The translations under genes and the position numbers were made by a program. 64,000 bases of DNA from Septoria linicola. Taxonomy: Eukaryota; Ascomycota; Dothideomycetes; Mycosphaerellales; Mycosphaerellaceae. The stretch's first letter is position 1; every line of letters starts with the position of its first letter. The notes beneath the pieces were generated by a model. That model was not told where the DNA came from, did no database searches, and was given only the letters and a program-made list of their open reading frames with translations. This document shows, piece by piece, positions 8,779-19,604 of this stretch. The stretch covers positions 1,550,001 to 1,614,000 of the forward strand of contig CP099429.1 of assembly GCA_024114885.1 (NCBI GenBank), written 5' to 3'.

Positions 8779-10779
8779 CTAAGTAGGGATCAGTGGCTTC
8801 GCTTGCACACTCTGCTGCCCGGTAGCAGTAGTGCAATTCGTGTAAACATGCTGAGGCCTCGGCGGCTGCTGAGGTGGTTGAACAAGTGAAGCCGGCGTGG
8901 CGGAATTCGTCGTCGACATCTGCATTGGCATGCCTCCTGCTGGATGGTTGCCAATCATGCGCTCCCTCTCAGCTTTCTCCGCTTCCAGCTTTTCCTTTTC
9001 AGCTTTGGTGATTCGCGGCTTTCTCGTCGCGCCGGCAATCTTTCCGCCTCTGCTGCCTCGGCCTCGTGCGGGTAGGCTGGGGTCTTTGCCCTTGTCTGCT
9101 ACTGGTGCTGCCGAGCTAGAGCTAGCGGTGGCAGCGCCTCTACCGCGACCACGTCCTCGTCCTCCGCCGCGACCGCGTCCAGATGGTGCCGCTGATTCGA
9201 CATTCGCGGTTGTGCCTTCCGGTACCAGTTTGCCCGAGTAGACGAAGAATCCATCCTTCGCAACAGCTGCTGCTTCCTGCCACGCCAGCTCGGTATCATC
9301 GATAAAGTCATCCTCCTTGTCGTACTCTTCCACCTTTTTCCTTCTCTTTCGTGGCTTTGCCTCATCGGCACCAGTGGCAGGGTTCCCTTCCTCGTCCATG
9401 CCGCCCATTTCCACGTTGCTGTCTCCGTCCATATCTGACAGTAGGTCTACAGACATGTCATCGGCAGATCCTCCCTCCAGCTTGTTCTGGGCAGCGGCCA
9501 CTTGTAATAGCTTTGCGCGGTGAGCTGCTGCACGAGGGTTGATGGCATCCTGTCCGTATTTCCTGAAAATTTCCTGGGCAATGTTGACTGTGTTCCCTCC
9601 GTCTCTGTCCAGTACGATGCGGATGTCAATACTAGGCCCCCGACTCTCCGTCTCCTGCTTGGCTCCAGCTCCACCAAATAGGTTGCTGCTCGCTAGAAGT
9701 CCAGTGCCGGCAGCTTTCGGCGACGCGGCTTTCTTGTCCTTCGGTTGCACTTGAGGTGTCACCACTGAAGACGAAGACTTTGACGGCTGTAATTTGGCCG
9801 GCGCGTCACACGTTGGCGCGTCAATGTCCATGGCGCCGTCCATCAAAGGTATGGGCTGGGGCTGTGGGCCGGCTTGCGTGAATTGTTGTAGTGGACTAGG
9901 TTGTGATGGCACTGTTGGTGCCGCCTTGGGCGGCGTGGGTGAGTGTTGTGCTGAGCCAACAAAGCTAGGCGGTTGTGGTGCATGCATTGTTGTATGTGAG
10001 CTGTACGACAATGGCGCTGCAGCCTTGCTAGGCGGGTCGATAAGGCTGTGAATCGAAGGTGACGCAGAGGCTCTGTTGATCTGCGGTGATGCCTGGCTGG
10101 AGTGGATGCCATTGGAAAGCAGCGAGGGAGGTGCTGGGGTTGATTCCATCATCGATCCTCTGATCGGATCAAAGTTCTGGCCACTTGAGTAGGGACGTGG
10201 TGCTGGAGGTTTCGATGCAGGTGGAAGACTGTCGCGTATCAAGATGTCTGGCTGGCTCGGCCGATGCAGAGGTTGCGATGGTAGAATGTGCTGTGGTTGA
10301 GGTGCACTAGCAGGAGGTCCAGGTGTCTGGAATTGGTTCACCATCTCTGTGAGCGTGGATTGTCGAGGTCCCGCGGACGCGTCAGGTGCTACGGCGGCAG
10401 CAGCAGCAGTAGCAGGTTCCTTCTTCTGCCTCTTGCGAGGTGCCGGGGCGGTTCCATCTTCATTCTTGACTTTGGGTTCCCTTGGTTTGCGTGGCTTCTT
10501 CTCCTTTGGCTTCTCATCCTTGTTGTCTGGTTTAGGTTCCTTGGGCTTGCGCACACGTTTTGGCTTGATGGGTGCATCTGCAGGTACAGGTGTTGGTATA
10601 GCATGTGCGGGACTTGCCGAAGCCAAAGGCGCAACAACACCTTCACCAAATGTGGAGGAACCAGGAAAGGAAGTGCGGCTGGCGACGCGGATTTCGTCTA
10701 ATGTGCTGTTTTGCGGGGATTGGACTGACGACAGAGACGAGCTGTCGCTTGCAGCGTCGTCATCGACCATCGGAGGCAT
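8779..10779 (-). CDS. HPC2: HIR histone chaperone complex subunit Hpc2 (HRD domain)
   Basis: This 666-aa nuclear protein has an Hpc2-related domain (HRD, the ubinuclein/Hpc2 signature) at about residues 480-520, readable as YDKEDDFIDDTE followed by a short spacer and FFVYSGKL. In the known family this domain binds the Hir1/Hira WD-repeat partner and helps deposit H3-H4 independently of replication. Upstream is a lysine-rich stretch (about residues 70-120) followed by Pro/Ser/Gln-rich disorder. Downstream is an RGRGRGG-rich region and a basic Lys/Arg/Glu helix, both compatible with nucleic-acid contact. The single frame has no introns. The upstream gene RBA50 is divergent and 1.2 kb away. The domain assignment is strong; complex membership is inferred from the family. 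Confidence 0.92.
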   Translation of the reverse strand: MPPMVDDDAASDSSSLSSVQSPQNSTLDEIRVASRTSFPGSSTFGEGVVAPLASASPAHAIPTPVPADAPIKPKRVRKPKEPKPDNKDEKPKEKKPRKPREPKVKNEDGTAPAPRKRQKKEPATAAAAAVAPDASAGPRQSTLTEMVNQFQTPGPPASAPQPQHILPSQPLHRPSQPDILIRDSLPPASKPPAPRPYSSGQNFDPIRGSMMESTPAPPSLLSNGIHSSQASPQINRASASPSIHSLIDPPSKAAAPLSYSSHTTMHAPQPPSFVGSAQHSPTPPKAAPTVPSQPSPLQQFTQAGPQPQPIPLMDGAMDIDAPTCDAPAKLQPSKSSSSVVTPQVQPKDKKAASPKAAGTGLLASSNLFGGAGAKQETESRGPSIDIRIVLDRDGGNTVNIAQEIFRKYGQDAINPRAAAHRAKLLQVAAAQNKLEGGSADDMSVDLLSDMDGDSNVEMGGMDEEGNPATGADEAKPRKRRKKVEEYDKEDDFIDDTELAWQEAAAVAKDGFFVYSGKLVPEGTTANVESAAPSGRGRGGGRGRGRGRGAATASSSSAAPVADKGKDPSLPARGRGSRGGKIAGATRKPRITKAEKEKLEAEKAERERMIGNHPAGGMPMQMSTTNSATPASLVQPPQQPPRPQHVYTNCTTATGQQSVQAKPLIPT

Positions 10780-11949
10780 GTTCTGAGCCTAAACAGAGAA
10801 AGTCGACAAATACACGCCAAAACGAAGATTGAGAACAGTAGTAGGCAAACAAGTAATCTTGCAGGGCGAATATGCGTTGTGCAGGCGGCGCTCCAGTATC
10901 GATCGTATGCAGTTCAGGGTGCGGCTCTCAGGGCTTCATATTCATAAGTCGAAGCGGCCAATTAGCGTTCGGCTGCAGAACGTCGCGTTTTGGAGCGAGG
11001 ACGACGACAACACCTTTTCTGGTGTACGAAGCGACAGTGAGTTGGTATGAAGCAGTAATAGTGCTGAACAGTTGCGTGCCGTTCCTGGCGTCTTGATACG
11101 GGTCGTGATGGGTGTTGTTCGATGGCGAAAAGTGGTCGAGTTGATGAAAAGCAGTATACCGCTTGCTGTGTGCACGTAGAAGAGTGCAAAGGGTGTAGAA
11201 GAAAGTGAAAGGTTTGCTTGCGCTGTGCGAGATAGAGAAGTGTTAAGGAAATGGCCCCTGCCGGCTTCACGAGTTCGACACACAGGCAAAGCAGCCAGAT
11301 TCGACCGCGGGGCTGCACGGCCAACGGAAAGAAGGTCAGTTTGTGTCAGAGCCAGCAACCAGGGCGGGAGCCAGCAACCACCTGTTGCGGTCGCGGCCTT
11401 GTGTGATCTCAAGTTGCTAAGTTAGCCGAAAAGTTAGCCCCTCGAGCGCCATATCGGCCTGCCTTGCGCGCTGGGTGGTGCGCTGTCATGCTCGGTGTTG
11501 CTTTCGACAGTAGTATAATTCATCATCTCTCGGAACGAGTACCCGCTCATGTCTGTGGGGGTTGTTGACTTGTTGGCGTCTTGCTGTACACTCCGAATGC
11601 TCCAAGTGTCAAGGAGGAGCGCCGCAACTGCCATGGTGAGAGTTGGCACGTGGGTCGTAGTTCATGCTTGTCGCATGGACCTCTATCGCAGCATCATTCC
11701 ATCGCATCTAATTGCACGCTTCGACGTCACCCAGTCTCATACACCTATGCTATGGTGGACGAGTCGCAACATGCGTTGCCCACACATCACCCTATGCTTG
11801 ACGTACGTCTTGTTTCACGAACAGCACAGATGCGCTCGGGCGCTGAGGCCCGCTCCCGTTCCAGCCTGTCGGGAAGCGACGATCTAACTATTCGCGAAGC
11901 TTATATTTAGCCGCTCATCCTTCGCGAACATCAAAAACTTGCACACAAC
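10780..11949. other. Divergent intergenic region between HPC2 and RBA50
   Basis: This 1,170-bp region must contain both promoters and 5' UTRs. Several overlapping open frames are present, but none shows domain-like sequence, biased codon use or a convincing start. I see no gene. Confidence 0.6.
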
Positions 11950-13278
11950 ATGTTTCGAGGCACCAAAGTCAACCTTGACCTGGGATCTGATAGTGAGGAT
12001 GATGGACCTCAGAAGTTCAATGTGCTTCCGGGCGCATTTGTTAGTGACGTGATGGAGCGCAAGCCAGCCGCACCAAAGCCACCAAGCGCGCCAGTGCTGA
12101 AGAACAAAAGTGGGTTTCCCGGCCATCAGAAGCGCAATATAGTAAGCAGATTCAAGCAACAGAAAGTGGACGATCGAGGTCAGCAGCAGCAGCCGCCGGC
12201 GGCAGTCAGTGTACAAAATGACTCACAGCCAAGTGGCAAGTCGAAATCGTGGGAGGAAGAAGAAAAAGAGCGGATAGACCGAGAGAACAAGCAGAAGATT
12301 GCTGAGATGACGACCGAGGAGATTGAGGAGGAGAGGAGAGAACTAATGAATCAATTCAGTCCAGCGCTGTTACAGAGATTGCTGGCGCGAGGGAATGTGG
12401 CAAGCGGAAGCGAAGAATCAGATCTCTCACAAATGCCAGGCGAAATCAGAGAACTTCCGCCGACTGCACCTCTTCCGGCCGCTGATGCAGTCCAGGTGGA
12501 AGTGCCCGAGATCAAAGAGCGCACGAAATCTGCGAAATCTGTTGCATTTGCCGATGAGCCTGAGTTCGAGGAAGTGAATGAGGCAGAGGAAGATGCTGCT
12601 GATCAGCATGAGGAAGTTCTGCCGCATGATAGCGTACACTTCCCGCAGCCAGAACAGCCGCCTTCCCTCGACCCATCTTCTGAAACATTTCTGGAAGACT
12701 TGCACCAGAAGTACTTCCCTTCATTACCTGCGGATCCAGACAAATTGGAGTGGATGCAACCAAGTTCTGCAAAGAACACCTACGATCCTGCCGCAACAGC
12801 ACTGAACGCCAGTGATGTGCGATTCTCCTTCAGAGGCGAACTCATACCACCCAGTAAAGCGAATGAGATACCAGTCACGCTTGGTCTACACCATCACGGA
12901 GATGCGCCCGAAGCAGCAGGATACACGATTGCTGAGCTTGCTCATCTCGCCCGCTCAAGCTACCCTGCACAGCGCTGTATCGCATTCCAGACACTTGGTC
13001 GAATACTCTACAAACTCAGCAAAGGCGAATTCGGTGATCCGGGAGAGCCTGAACACCTACTAGCAGGGGATGTTGTCGAAGGACCAGAAGACACATTCGG
13101 CGAACTAGCGAGGGGCTTGTGGAGGGAAGTGGAAAGACTTCAAATCGTGCAGATACTCGTAGACGAAGGTGAAGGAAGAGGAGTCGACGGAGGCAGACAC
13201 GTAAGCGCAAAAGCATACGCCACAGAAGCAGTATGGCTCTGGCGCAAAGGCGGTGGCAGAAGGTGGGATGCAAAGTAG
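11950..13278 (+). CDS. RBA50: RNA polymerase II assembly factor RPAP1/Rba50
   Basis: This 442-aa protein is close in length to yeast Rba50 (about 440 aa), which helps assemble the Rpb3 subcomplex of RNA polymerase II in the cytoplasm. The RPAP1 N-terminal motif is at residues 101-150: an acidic helix, IDRENKQKIAEMTTEEIEEE and then LMNQFSPALLQRLL. The RPAP1 C-terminal domain begins near residue 290 (VRFSFRGELI) and continues through YTIAELAHLARSSYPAQRC and FQTLGRIL to about residue 375. The region between is acidic and disordered. There are no introns. Its 3' end lies only 22 bp from the stop codon of the convergent metallo-beta-lactamase gene, so the 3' UTRs must overlap. Family identification is firm. 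Confidence 0.93.
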   Translation: MFRGTKVNLDLGSDSEDDGPQKFNVLPGAFVSDVMERKPAAPKPPSAPVLKNKSGFPGHQKRNIVSRFKQQKVDDRGQQQQPPAAVSVQNDSQPSGKSKSWEEEEKERIDRENKQKIAEMTTEEIEEERRELMNQFSPALLQRLLARGNVASGSEESDLSQMPGEIRELPPTAPLPAADAVQVEVPEIKERTKSAKSVAFADEPEFEEVNEAEEDAADQHEEVLPHDSVHFPQPEQPPSLDPSSETFLEDLHQKYFPSLPADPDKLEWMQPSSAKNTYDPAATALNASDVRFSFRGELIPPSKANEIPVTLGLHHHGDAPEAAGYTIAELAHLARSSYPAQRCIAFQTLGRILYKLSKGEFGDPGEPEHLLAGDVVEGPEDTFGELARGLWREVERLQIVQILVDEGEGRGVDGGRHVSAKAYATEAVWLWRKGGGRRWDAK

Positions 13279-13300
13279 TCTCCACTCGTTATAGACTCTA

Positions 13301-14278
13301 CTACAACGCAGCCTTCTCAGCCAACGCCCACTTCCCGTCCTCCCCCCTCTGCCTCACCTTCCCATCCCCCTCCAACTTCTTCAGCACTTGCTTCAAACTC
13401 CCCTCCGCCGGCCCCCAATACTGCTCGGGATACTTTGCATAAATCACCTTCACCATCTCCATACTCGCCCACCACTCATCCCCACCCGGACTCTTCTTCC
13501 CCAATAACTCCAACGCCTCCGATTCTCTCTGCTTCCGATGCGCAATGTACTCTTTAATTTTCGCATTCCCATCTTCAATCACCACGCCATGACTCGGATA
13601 CGCTCGGCCTTTGAATTGGCGCTGCATGCGCTCGAGAGAGTCCATGTAGGAAGCTAAGTCTTCGAAGACGGCGGTTCCGTGGCCGAGAACGTTGTCCCCT
13701 GTGAACATGGCGTTTTCTTCCTCGAGGATGAAGGACATGTGGTCTGTTGTGTGGCCGGGGGAGTGGAAGGCGCGGAGGGTTGCGCCTTCGACGGAGAAGA
13801 TTTTGCCGTCTTCGAAGCCGATTTGGCCAGAAGATGGGTCGTTTTTGTAGATTTCGACGTTGGGTTGGAGGGCTTGAACTTGGGGTATGCCGCCGATATG
13901 GTCGGGATGCCAGTGGGTGAGGATCACGGCGGAGAGAGTGGCATTCTCGGATTTGAGAATTTCAGCTAGTGAATCTTTCCATACAGGTTTGCCTTCGGCT
14001 GTGTCGAGGAGGAGTCTTTTGGAGCCAGTGCCGATGAGGTGTGTGTTTGTGCCTTGGAGGGTGAATTTCGACGGGTTGCCACCGAGGATTCTGATGACAC
14101 GTGGCGACAGTCTCTCAATGTCTGGGATGTGAGGGAGTTCTTCGACCATGTTTGCAGATTTGTTCTTGTTCTGATGTGACGATGTGTAAGCTTGTGTAGT
14201 TGATACGGTGCTCCTCGCGACAGCGCCGAGCGATGTCCGGAGGTGAAGTCTTGAAATGCGGAGCACTACTGGAGTCAT
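13301..14278 (-). CDS. LACTB2-like metallo-beta-lactamase-fold hydrolase
   Basis: This 325-aa protein has an MBL fold with the zinc motif HWHPDH at residues 122-127 and later ligands in FHSPGHTTDH and TGDN. The segment around LSPRVIRILGGNPSKFTLQGTNTHLIGTG closely resembles LACTB2, a mitochondrial endoribonuclease in animals. The first 40 residues are basic, Ser/Thr-rich and lack acidic residues, as in a mitochondrial presequence; Met44 could start a non-imported form. The C-terminal helices fit the LACTB2 winged-helix-like extension. The same superfamily includes MBL thioesterases of fungal polyketide pathways, but the context is housekeeping and no polyketide synthase is nearby. The RNase activity is inferred from the family. 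Confidence 0.85.
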   Translation of the reverse strand: MTPVVLRISRLHLRTSLGAVARSTVSTTQAYTSSHQNKNKSANMVEELPHIPDIERLSPRVIRILGGNPSKFTLQGTNTHLIGTGSKRLLLDTAEGKPVWKDSLAEILKSENATLSAVILTHWHPDHIGGIPQVQALQPNVEIYKNDPSSGQIGFEDGKIFSVEGATLRAFHSPGHTTDHMSFILEEENAMFTGDNVLGHGTAVFEDLASYMDSLERMQRQFKGRAYPSHGVVIEDGNAKIKEYIAHRKQRESEALELLGKKSPGGDEWWASMEMVKVIYAKYPEQYWGPAEGSLKQVLKKLEGDGKVRQRGEDGKWALAEKAAL

Positions 14279-14710
14279 CTATTGATTGAGTCTTTCACCT
14301 ATAAATTAGTCCACCATAATAACTAGTCATGTTGATGTCTGTTTCCTAGACGGATACTGAAGGAGCATGGCGCAATCTAGCCGAGGCTTGCGTGCCGAAG
14401 GAAGATGTGGAGAGCGAGCGCCAAGGCATATCAAATCTGTCAGGTTATGAGATGTCAGTAGTGCAATACGAGTAGCAAGGAAAGGAGATGATGGCAGAGC
14501 TGTAAGTTCGTACATAGTATAAGCCCGAATCACGAGCAACCGAAATGCTGCGCTCTTGGTCGCAGCTTAGATAATGTAGGCACAGGTACAAGGCCGTTCT
14601 AACACTGCTATGTCCGTCCCAATCATCCCTACGCTAAGTCCAATTCCTCTGTGTTGAATCGTCATACGCCACAAGTCGCTGAATACGTTGATAAATCTCT
14701 TGGACCATGC
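14279..14710. other. Intergenic region
   Basis: This 432-bp spacer lies downstream of NAB3 and upstream of the LACTB2-like gene, both on the minus strand. I see no gene or repeat. Confidence 0.6.
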
Positions 14711-17320
14711 CTACTGCCGGTTGTATGTGCCTAGTCGAGCTAGGATATCTGCCATGTTGGGGGGCGGTGCCAGTCCGGCAGGTGGCTTAGGCGGCACAGA
14801 CGCTTGTGGTGGTGTAGGCTGATACTGAGGCTGAAACTGCTGCTGTTGAGGCGGTGGATATCCAGGCTGACTTGGGGTTGTATAAGGGTTTGCGCTGGGC
14901 ACATGCGGCGAAGCTGTGCTCAACGTCGATAACAGGTTCTGCAAGTTATTCGGATCCCCTCTTGGGGGATAACCGGGTGGATAGCCTGCAGGCGGAGCAT
15001 TGGGAGGCATCGAAGCGTATTGTCCCTGTTGCTGACCGTAATTGGGCGGGTACCCAGGTGGTACAGCACCATAATGAGATGGCGCGGGAGGCTGTTGATA
15101 TCCGTAAGATGGAGGTTGTGCAGGTGTGCTGTACTGGGCTGGAGGTGCATTGTAAGATGGTGCGCTTTGTGGTTGCGAAACGCTACTCCTCTCTCTCATA
15201 ACGAGCTCAGCACAGATTGGGGGGTCCAAGTTGTCGTACTCTTCGAATTGGACATCTCGGCCGGCGGAGCTGCGTTTGAATATGGTCAAGCCGATCCTGC
15301 CAGTATCTTGATTGTGACGTCGCAACTTGCAGACCGCCAGAACACCTTCCACGATTTGGCGTCTCACAACTGCGTCCTCGTTGAGACGGGCTGATATCGT
15401 TAGAACGTCGACACGGACTCCTCTGGACGCGAAGGCCTTTTCCACCCACGACAGGAAGTCCCGCTCGAGGCCTTCCAGCGCTATGATCTGGATGTCCGGC
15501 ACGTCTCGTGGCTCTCTTCTGGGCAAAGGAAGGTCGTCGTGATCAGGAGAGCGTCGTGATCCACTGCCCCGATACCTGTCATCCCGACCATATCCTGGAG
15601 AGCGTGATCTCGTACGGTATCTGTCATCGTGCCTCCGACCATAGTCGCGTGGTGAGGGCGACCGATTGTAGCTATTTCTTCCACCATCTCTTCCACGACC
15701 GCGGCCACCGGCGTTTCGATCGTTACGTCCGCGATTGTCGAAGGCTGGAGAGCGCGAGCGGCGGCCGTGATTTTGGTTCTGGTTTTGTTGTTTGTCGCGT
15801 GGAGGCTTTTGCGGCTTGCTGATCTCAAGGTCTACTCTAGTCAGTCATATGCCGTCAATGGGCTCACTGTATCCACTTACGAATGCGCTTGTCCCGAATT
15901 TGCCGGCCTTGCTCGACTGCGAGTGCTTTCATGCAATCCTCTACCCTCAAAAATTGGACGAAGCCGTATGCTTGCTTGATCGAAATCTGCGCGATCTCGC
16001 CGTAATGGTGGAAGACATGAAAGATGTCACGTTTCGTCACCTTCTCACTGGACAGATTGCCTGGAAGAATGTTAGCTAAATAAGCTCTGTGCAGTCGTGC
16101 GGGCATTACTCACCAACGAACAGTCTGGACCCAGATGGGAACTGATCCCATCGTGCCTCGTTGACGTATCGCCTCTCTTCATTCATGAAATAGTCGTACT
16201 TGCGTTGTGTGTCAGCGGTCCATGGCTTGTCTTCAGTCCCGGCTAGCGGAGCCTGCTCGAGGTTCTGCTCCTGTGTAGGCAAGAGTCCTTGTTGTCCTGA
16301 AAATGGTGTCGGTCCTGGACCAGTTGCCGAGACTGGCATTTGCTGATTTTGAGAAACATCCCCGTAAGCCGTTGGCGCTTGTGAGCCATTCGTCGCTACA
16401 GGAGGCACAAAGGCGTGACTTTGCGGATCTGCAGCATTCCCTGTGCTCTGTGTACGGTTGGTAGTGTTCACTGCCGAATGAGCCGCATGTGGATGGTAGT
16501 CGCGAATGTGCTGGGAATGCACGTAAGCTGCGTTGATGAGTGGCTGATCTTGAGGTGGAGGGCGAGGAGGGAGCCCGGTGGGTGACGCAGTTGCTACTGT
16601 GGTGGCGGAGGGGCCATCGGCATGTGACTGCAATGGAGATTGGGCAATATTTGCATTTTGGTCGTTGTTTGCAGGAGTCGATGTGCCTGCTTGGGATATG
16701 GAGCCTGAAAGCTGATCCAAGAGAGCTTGAACGTCGACTGCGCCGGGAGTTGGCGTGGCCTGATACTGGCTCGAATTCACCTCATTCGACTGCAAGGCAT
16801 TAGAAGTCGTCGTGGGCTCAGTAGCAGTAGTGCTGGGGTCTGAGGACGCTTCTTGGGTAGACGTGGCAGTGACTGTATTCTCAGCCTGGGCGTGGGATTG
16901 CGCATCATATGAGACACCATTGGAAATTGTGGCAGACTGAGCTTCATTTCCTTGGACCGCTGTCTCGTTACTATGTGAAGTACTTGCGCCGTTTTGTGCA
17001 TCATCTTCAGGTTTCTTGGTGTCATCGGCGTCGCCGCCAGTAGAATATGGTGAAGGGACGTTATTCGATTGATCTTCCGGGTCGCGCCAAGCTCCTGGCC
17101 TCAGCTCGGTGTCGTGCATGGCAGCGTTACTCATATGTGGCTCGGCTTGGTTGAATCCAACATCCATCATTTTGTCCAAGACAGGAATAGACGTGGGCTG
17201 AGGGAAATGCAATGGCTTAGGGGAAGCTGGCGATAGCAGCGCTGGTTCACTGCGTAGCCAGGCTTCCTCGGGAGGTTCTGGCGATGTGTTGTTGCTGTCT
17301 CCGGTATCGTGGGTGTTCAT
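14711..17320 (-). CDS. NAB3: Nab3-type nuclear RNA-binding protein (three exons)
   Basis: Exons run 17320-16114, 16060-15881 and 15831-14711, giving 835 aa. Introns have GTGAGT...CCAG and GTAAGT...GTAG ends and close in phase. The N-terminal ~400 residues are Gln/Asn/Ser/Thr/Pro-rich and disordered. One RRM (about residues 398-466) starts SRLFVGNL, its first intron splitting the RNP2 motif after VG, and continues YGEIAQISIKQAYGFVQF to HLEISKPQ. An RS/RGG-like linker follows, then a second domain (about 515-620) with DIQIIALEGLERDFLSWVEKAF and VQFEEYDNLDP, matching the C-terminal domain of yeast Nab3. A Pro/Gln/Tyr-rich tail ends the protein. In yeast Nab3 pairs with Nrd1 and Sen1 in transcription termination and RNA surveillance. 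The start is the first ATG; a TTG nine bases upstream is not used. Confidence 0.88.
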
Positions 17321-18017
17321 CGGACTCAAATGCGCATCCTAAGCGCGGCGGAACGGACAGTCTGAGAGCATGGCATAATTAGGGGAGAGTACGAGGATTT
17401 GATGTGGGCGACGGATGATTCACAGCGTTTGGGCTCGGTGGGCTGAAAGGTGGTGTGCAGGGCAGATACAAGACGATTAAGAGCAAACGACCATGGACAT
17501 GCCAGTGATTTGTCGAAGATGGCCACACACGCTGCGGTACAAGCAGAGGTGTTCTGATGCACCAGGATCTGAGTATTTACCTCGAGGAGTAACAGTGAAG
17601 ATGGATGATGCGCAAGCAAAGGCGCCTGTGATGTGGCGGTTGTCGCGGCTGGGCGCAGGCGAGATGGAGGGCTCTCCAGGCGAGTACAGTGTGGAGATGC
17701 GTGATGAACCGAAGGCCAGATGGGAATGCTGTCGTCGCGAAATACTGTAGTACGCGCGCAGCGGAAGAGGTGCTGTTGACTTATAGTGCGCACTCAAGGA
17801 TGAGCTGATGAGTGTATGATGATGGGAAAGTCACTGTTGCGATGTGCAGAAATCTCGATGCCACCGACGCAGTTGCGCTTGCCTTCACTTGCGCCAAGCA
17901 TCGTTGGTTCGTGCCTTCCCTGCAGAGAGCAACATTCGCGCTAGCTAAAATCGGGCATATAGTTCCAGCGTCGGATTGCTCTGTACCAGTCTCAAACATC
18001 GCCAGACTATATGCGAC
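17321..18017. promoter_or_regulatory. Divergent promoter region NAB3 / PTH4-like
   Basis: About 700 bp separate the divergent start codons. I see no coding sequence. Overlapping minus-strand frames at 17326-17797 show no protein-like features. Confidence 0.5.
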
Positions 18018-18663
18018 ATGATGCTTCTCGTGCGTACCACACGGCGGCATGTGTCGCTCGTGTCAACTCCTCTCGTAGCGCTCAGCAGGCAGTACGCTGC
18101 CAAAAGGGGTGGCGATGCGGACGAGGCAGAAGTGCAGGCAGCCCGTCAGTGGCTCGCAAAGCTCGACCCAGACACAATACCAAAAGACATATGCGAAGTG
18201 AGCTTTTCGCGATCGTCGGGCCCAGGTGGACAAAATGTGAACAAGTGAGGTGGCAACAGTGTAATGACAGGTAAGAGTTCATGGGACTGACTTCAGACCG
18301 TGCAGAGTATCTTCCAAGGCGACTCTGCGTATACCTTTGCCCTCACTGCTTCAGCGACTGCCTAGGTTGTTACATGAACCGATCCAGACCAGCAGATATC
18401 ACGCTGCCAAGTCGAACGACCTCGTTATTCAGGCTGACGACTCGCGCAAGCAGAACGATAATGTCATATCGTGCTTCCGCAAGTTACATGAGTTGATTGT
18501 GCAAGCCGGGCAGCAGACGGTCCCGGGCGAGACGAGTCCAGAGCAGATGAAGCGTGTGGAAGGCCTGCAGAAGGCTGAAGCCGCTGGCAGACGCAGGATG
18601 AAGGAGTTCCAGAGCAAGAAGAAGAGTGCTCGCAGAGGTGGTGGACGAGGCGGCGATGACTGA
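18018..18663 (+). CDS. Mitochondrial GGQ peptidyl-tRNA hydrolase (ICT1/Pth4-like)
   Basis: Exons 18018-18244 and 18306-18663 encode 194 aa. The 61-nt intron (GTGAGG...GTGCAG) interrupts the catalytic loop region directly after the GGQ motif; joined, the sequence reads SSGPGGQNVNKVSSKATLR, the class I release-factor-type GGQ loop. The first ~30 residues are basic with no acidic residues, typical of a matrix-targeting signal. The C-terminus is a lysine/arginine-rich tail, as in ICT1 and fission-yeast Pth4, which use it to rescue stalled mitochondrial ribosomes. The protein lacks the codon-recognition domains of true release factors. The molecular role is inferred from family knowledge; the GGQ call is direct. 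Confidence 0.9.
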
Positions 18664-19186
18664 AGACACGACACCACTGCCGCCTTTATACGCCACATTG
18701 TAGCCGAGCACAGCTACAAACCACCCGCTCTGCCATCCGCGGACATACATGCAAGCGCCATATCCCAGCACATCGGGATCGCGTGGAAGTCACAAGTATG
18801 CACAAGCATCGCGACGATTCTGTTCCAGAAGCTTTCGTGGTCCGCGGCCGCATTGAGCTTCTTTTGAGCGCACATCCAAGATGTGCAGCTGACACACGAT
18901 ATGGAGTGCCATCTCAACTGCGCGCCGCCGCTCGTTACGGCTATAGCTTCAAGCACTCTCCATTGTCCTCGCGCGGTGTCTGTCATTTGGCAGGGCGCCG
19001 AAGTCATCAAATTCAATAGCCCTTTGGAAGCAGCTCAACACATTCAGTGAGCCATTAGTATGAGACCAGAGCTCTGCGTCTGCACGCTTCATGGCTAGAT
19101 ACAATGATCATCGAGCAACGCGCCAACCACTACTTCCTCTTCTGGCCTATACTCCGCATACCGACCGCACTCCTTGTGCTGCGACT
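18664..19186. other. Convergent intergenic region
   Basis: This 523-bp spacer separates the 3' ends of the Pth4-like and ABM genes. Small overlapping frames lack recognisable features. Confidence 0.55.
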
Positions 19187-19604
19187 TCACTCCAAGTTAC
19201 CACTCTTCTGCACAAGGAACTCCGGGCCTAGACGTTTCAAGATGCGAAACTCGCGTTCCTTGACATACATTGGCAACGTCGCTGCAAAGTATGGCTTGTA
19301 ATATTCCTTCTGGAGTTGAACCTGGAAGCACAGATATGTCAGCTCAGGCTCGGCGCGCCTTATTGTAGCCACTCACATCGAAGAGCCACTGAGGACTAGC
19401 GTTCCAATTCTCAACCCACGAAATCTTGCCTGGCTCTGCTGGATCCTGAAATATCTCAAAGTAAAGGCACTCTGGCTCAGCTGCGACGCGATCGAAGACT
19501 GGCTTCATTGCCTCGAAGAAAGCGGGCAGATTGTCTTCTGCGACATGGACAGTCACGTGTAGACTGAACGCCGCGAGGTCTGGTATTTGGAAGTTGTCGG
19601 ACAT
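19187..19604 (-). CDS. Antibiotic biosynthesis monooxygenase (ABM) domain protein
   Basis: Exons 19604-19377 and 19321-19187 encode 120 aa, joined by a 55-nt intron (GTGAGT...TTCCAG). One ABM/dimeric alpha-beta barrel domain fills the protein: FSLHVTVHVAEDNLPAFFEAM, then a glutamate-rich helix, ECLYFEIFQDPAEPG and ISWVENW. Such proteins are small dimeric cofactor-free monooxygenases or ligand-binding proteins; the substrate cannot be read from sequence. An in-frame ATG 48 bases upstream could give 16 extra residues, but the downstream ATG fits the family's usual start. No signal peptide is seen, so it is probably cytosolic. Confidence 0.85.

Noticed and set aside
13301..14278. Polyketide-pathway MBL thioesterase
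   Set aside because: The LACTB2-type sequence, the mitochondrial-like N-terminus and housekeeping neighbours favour the RNase-like branch; no polyketide synthase is in the window.
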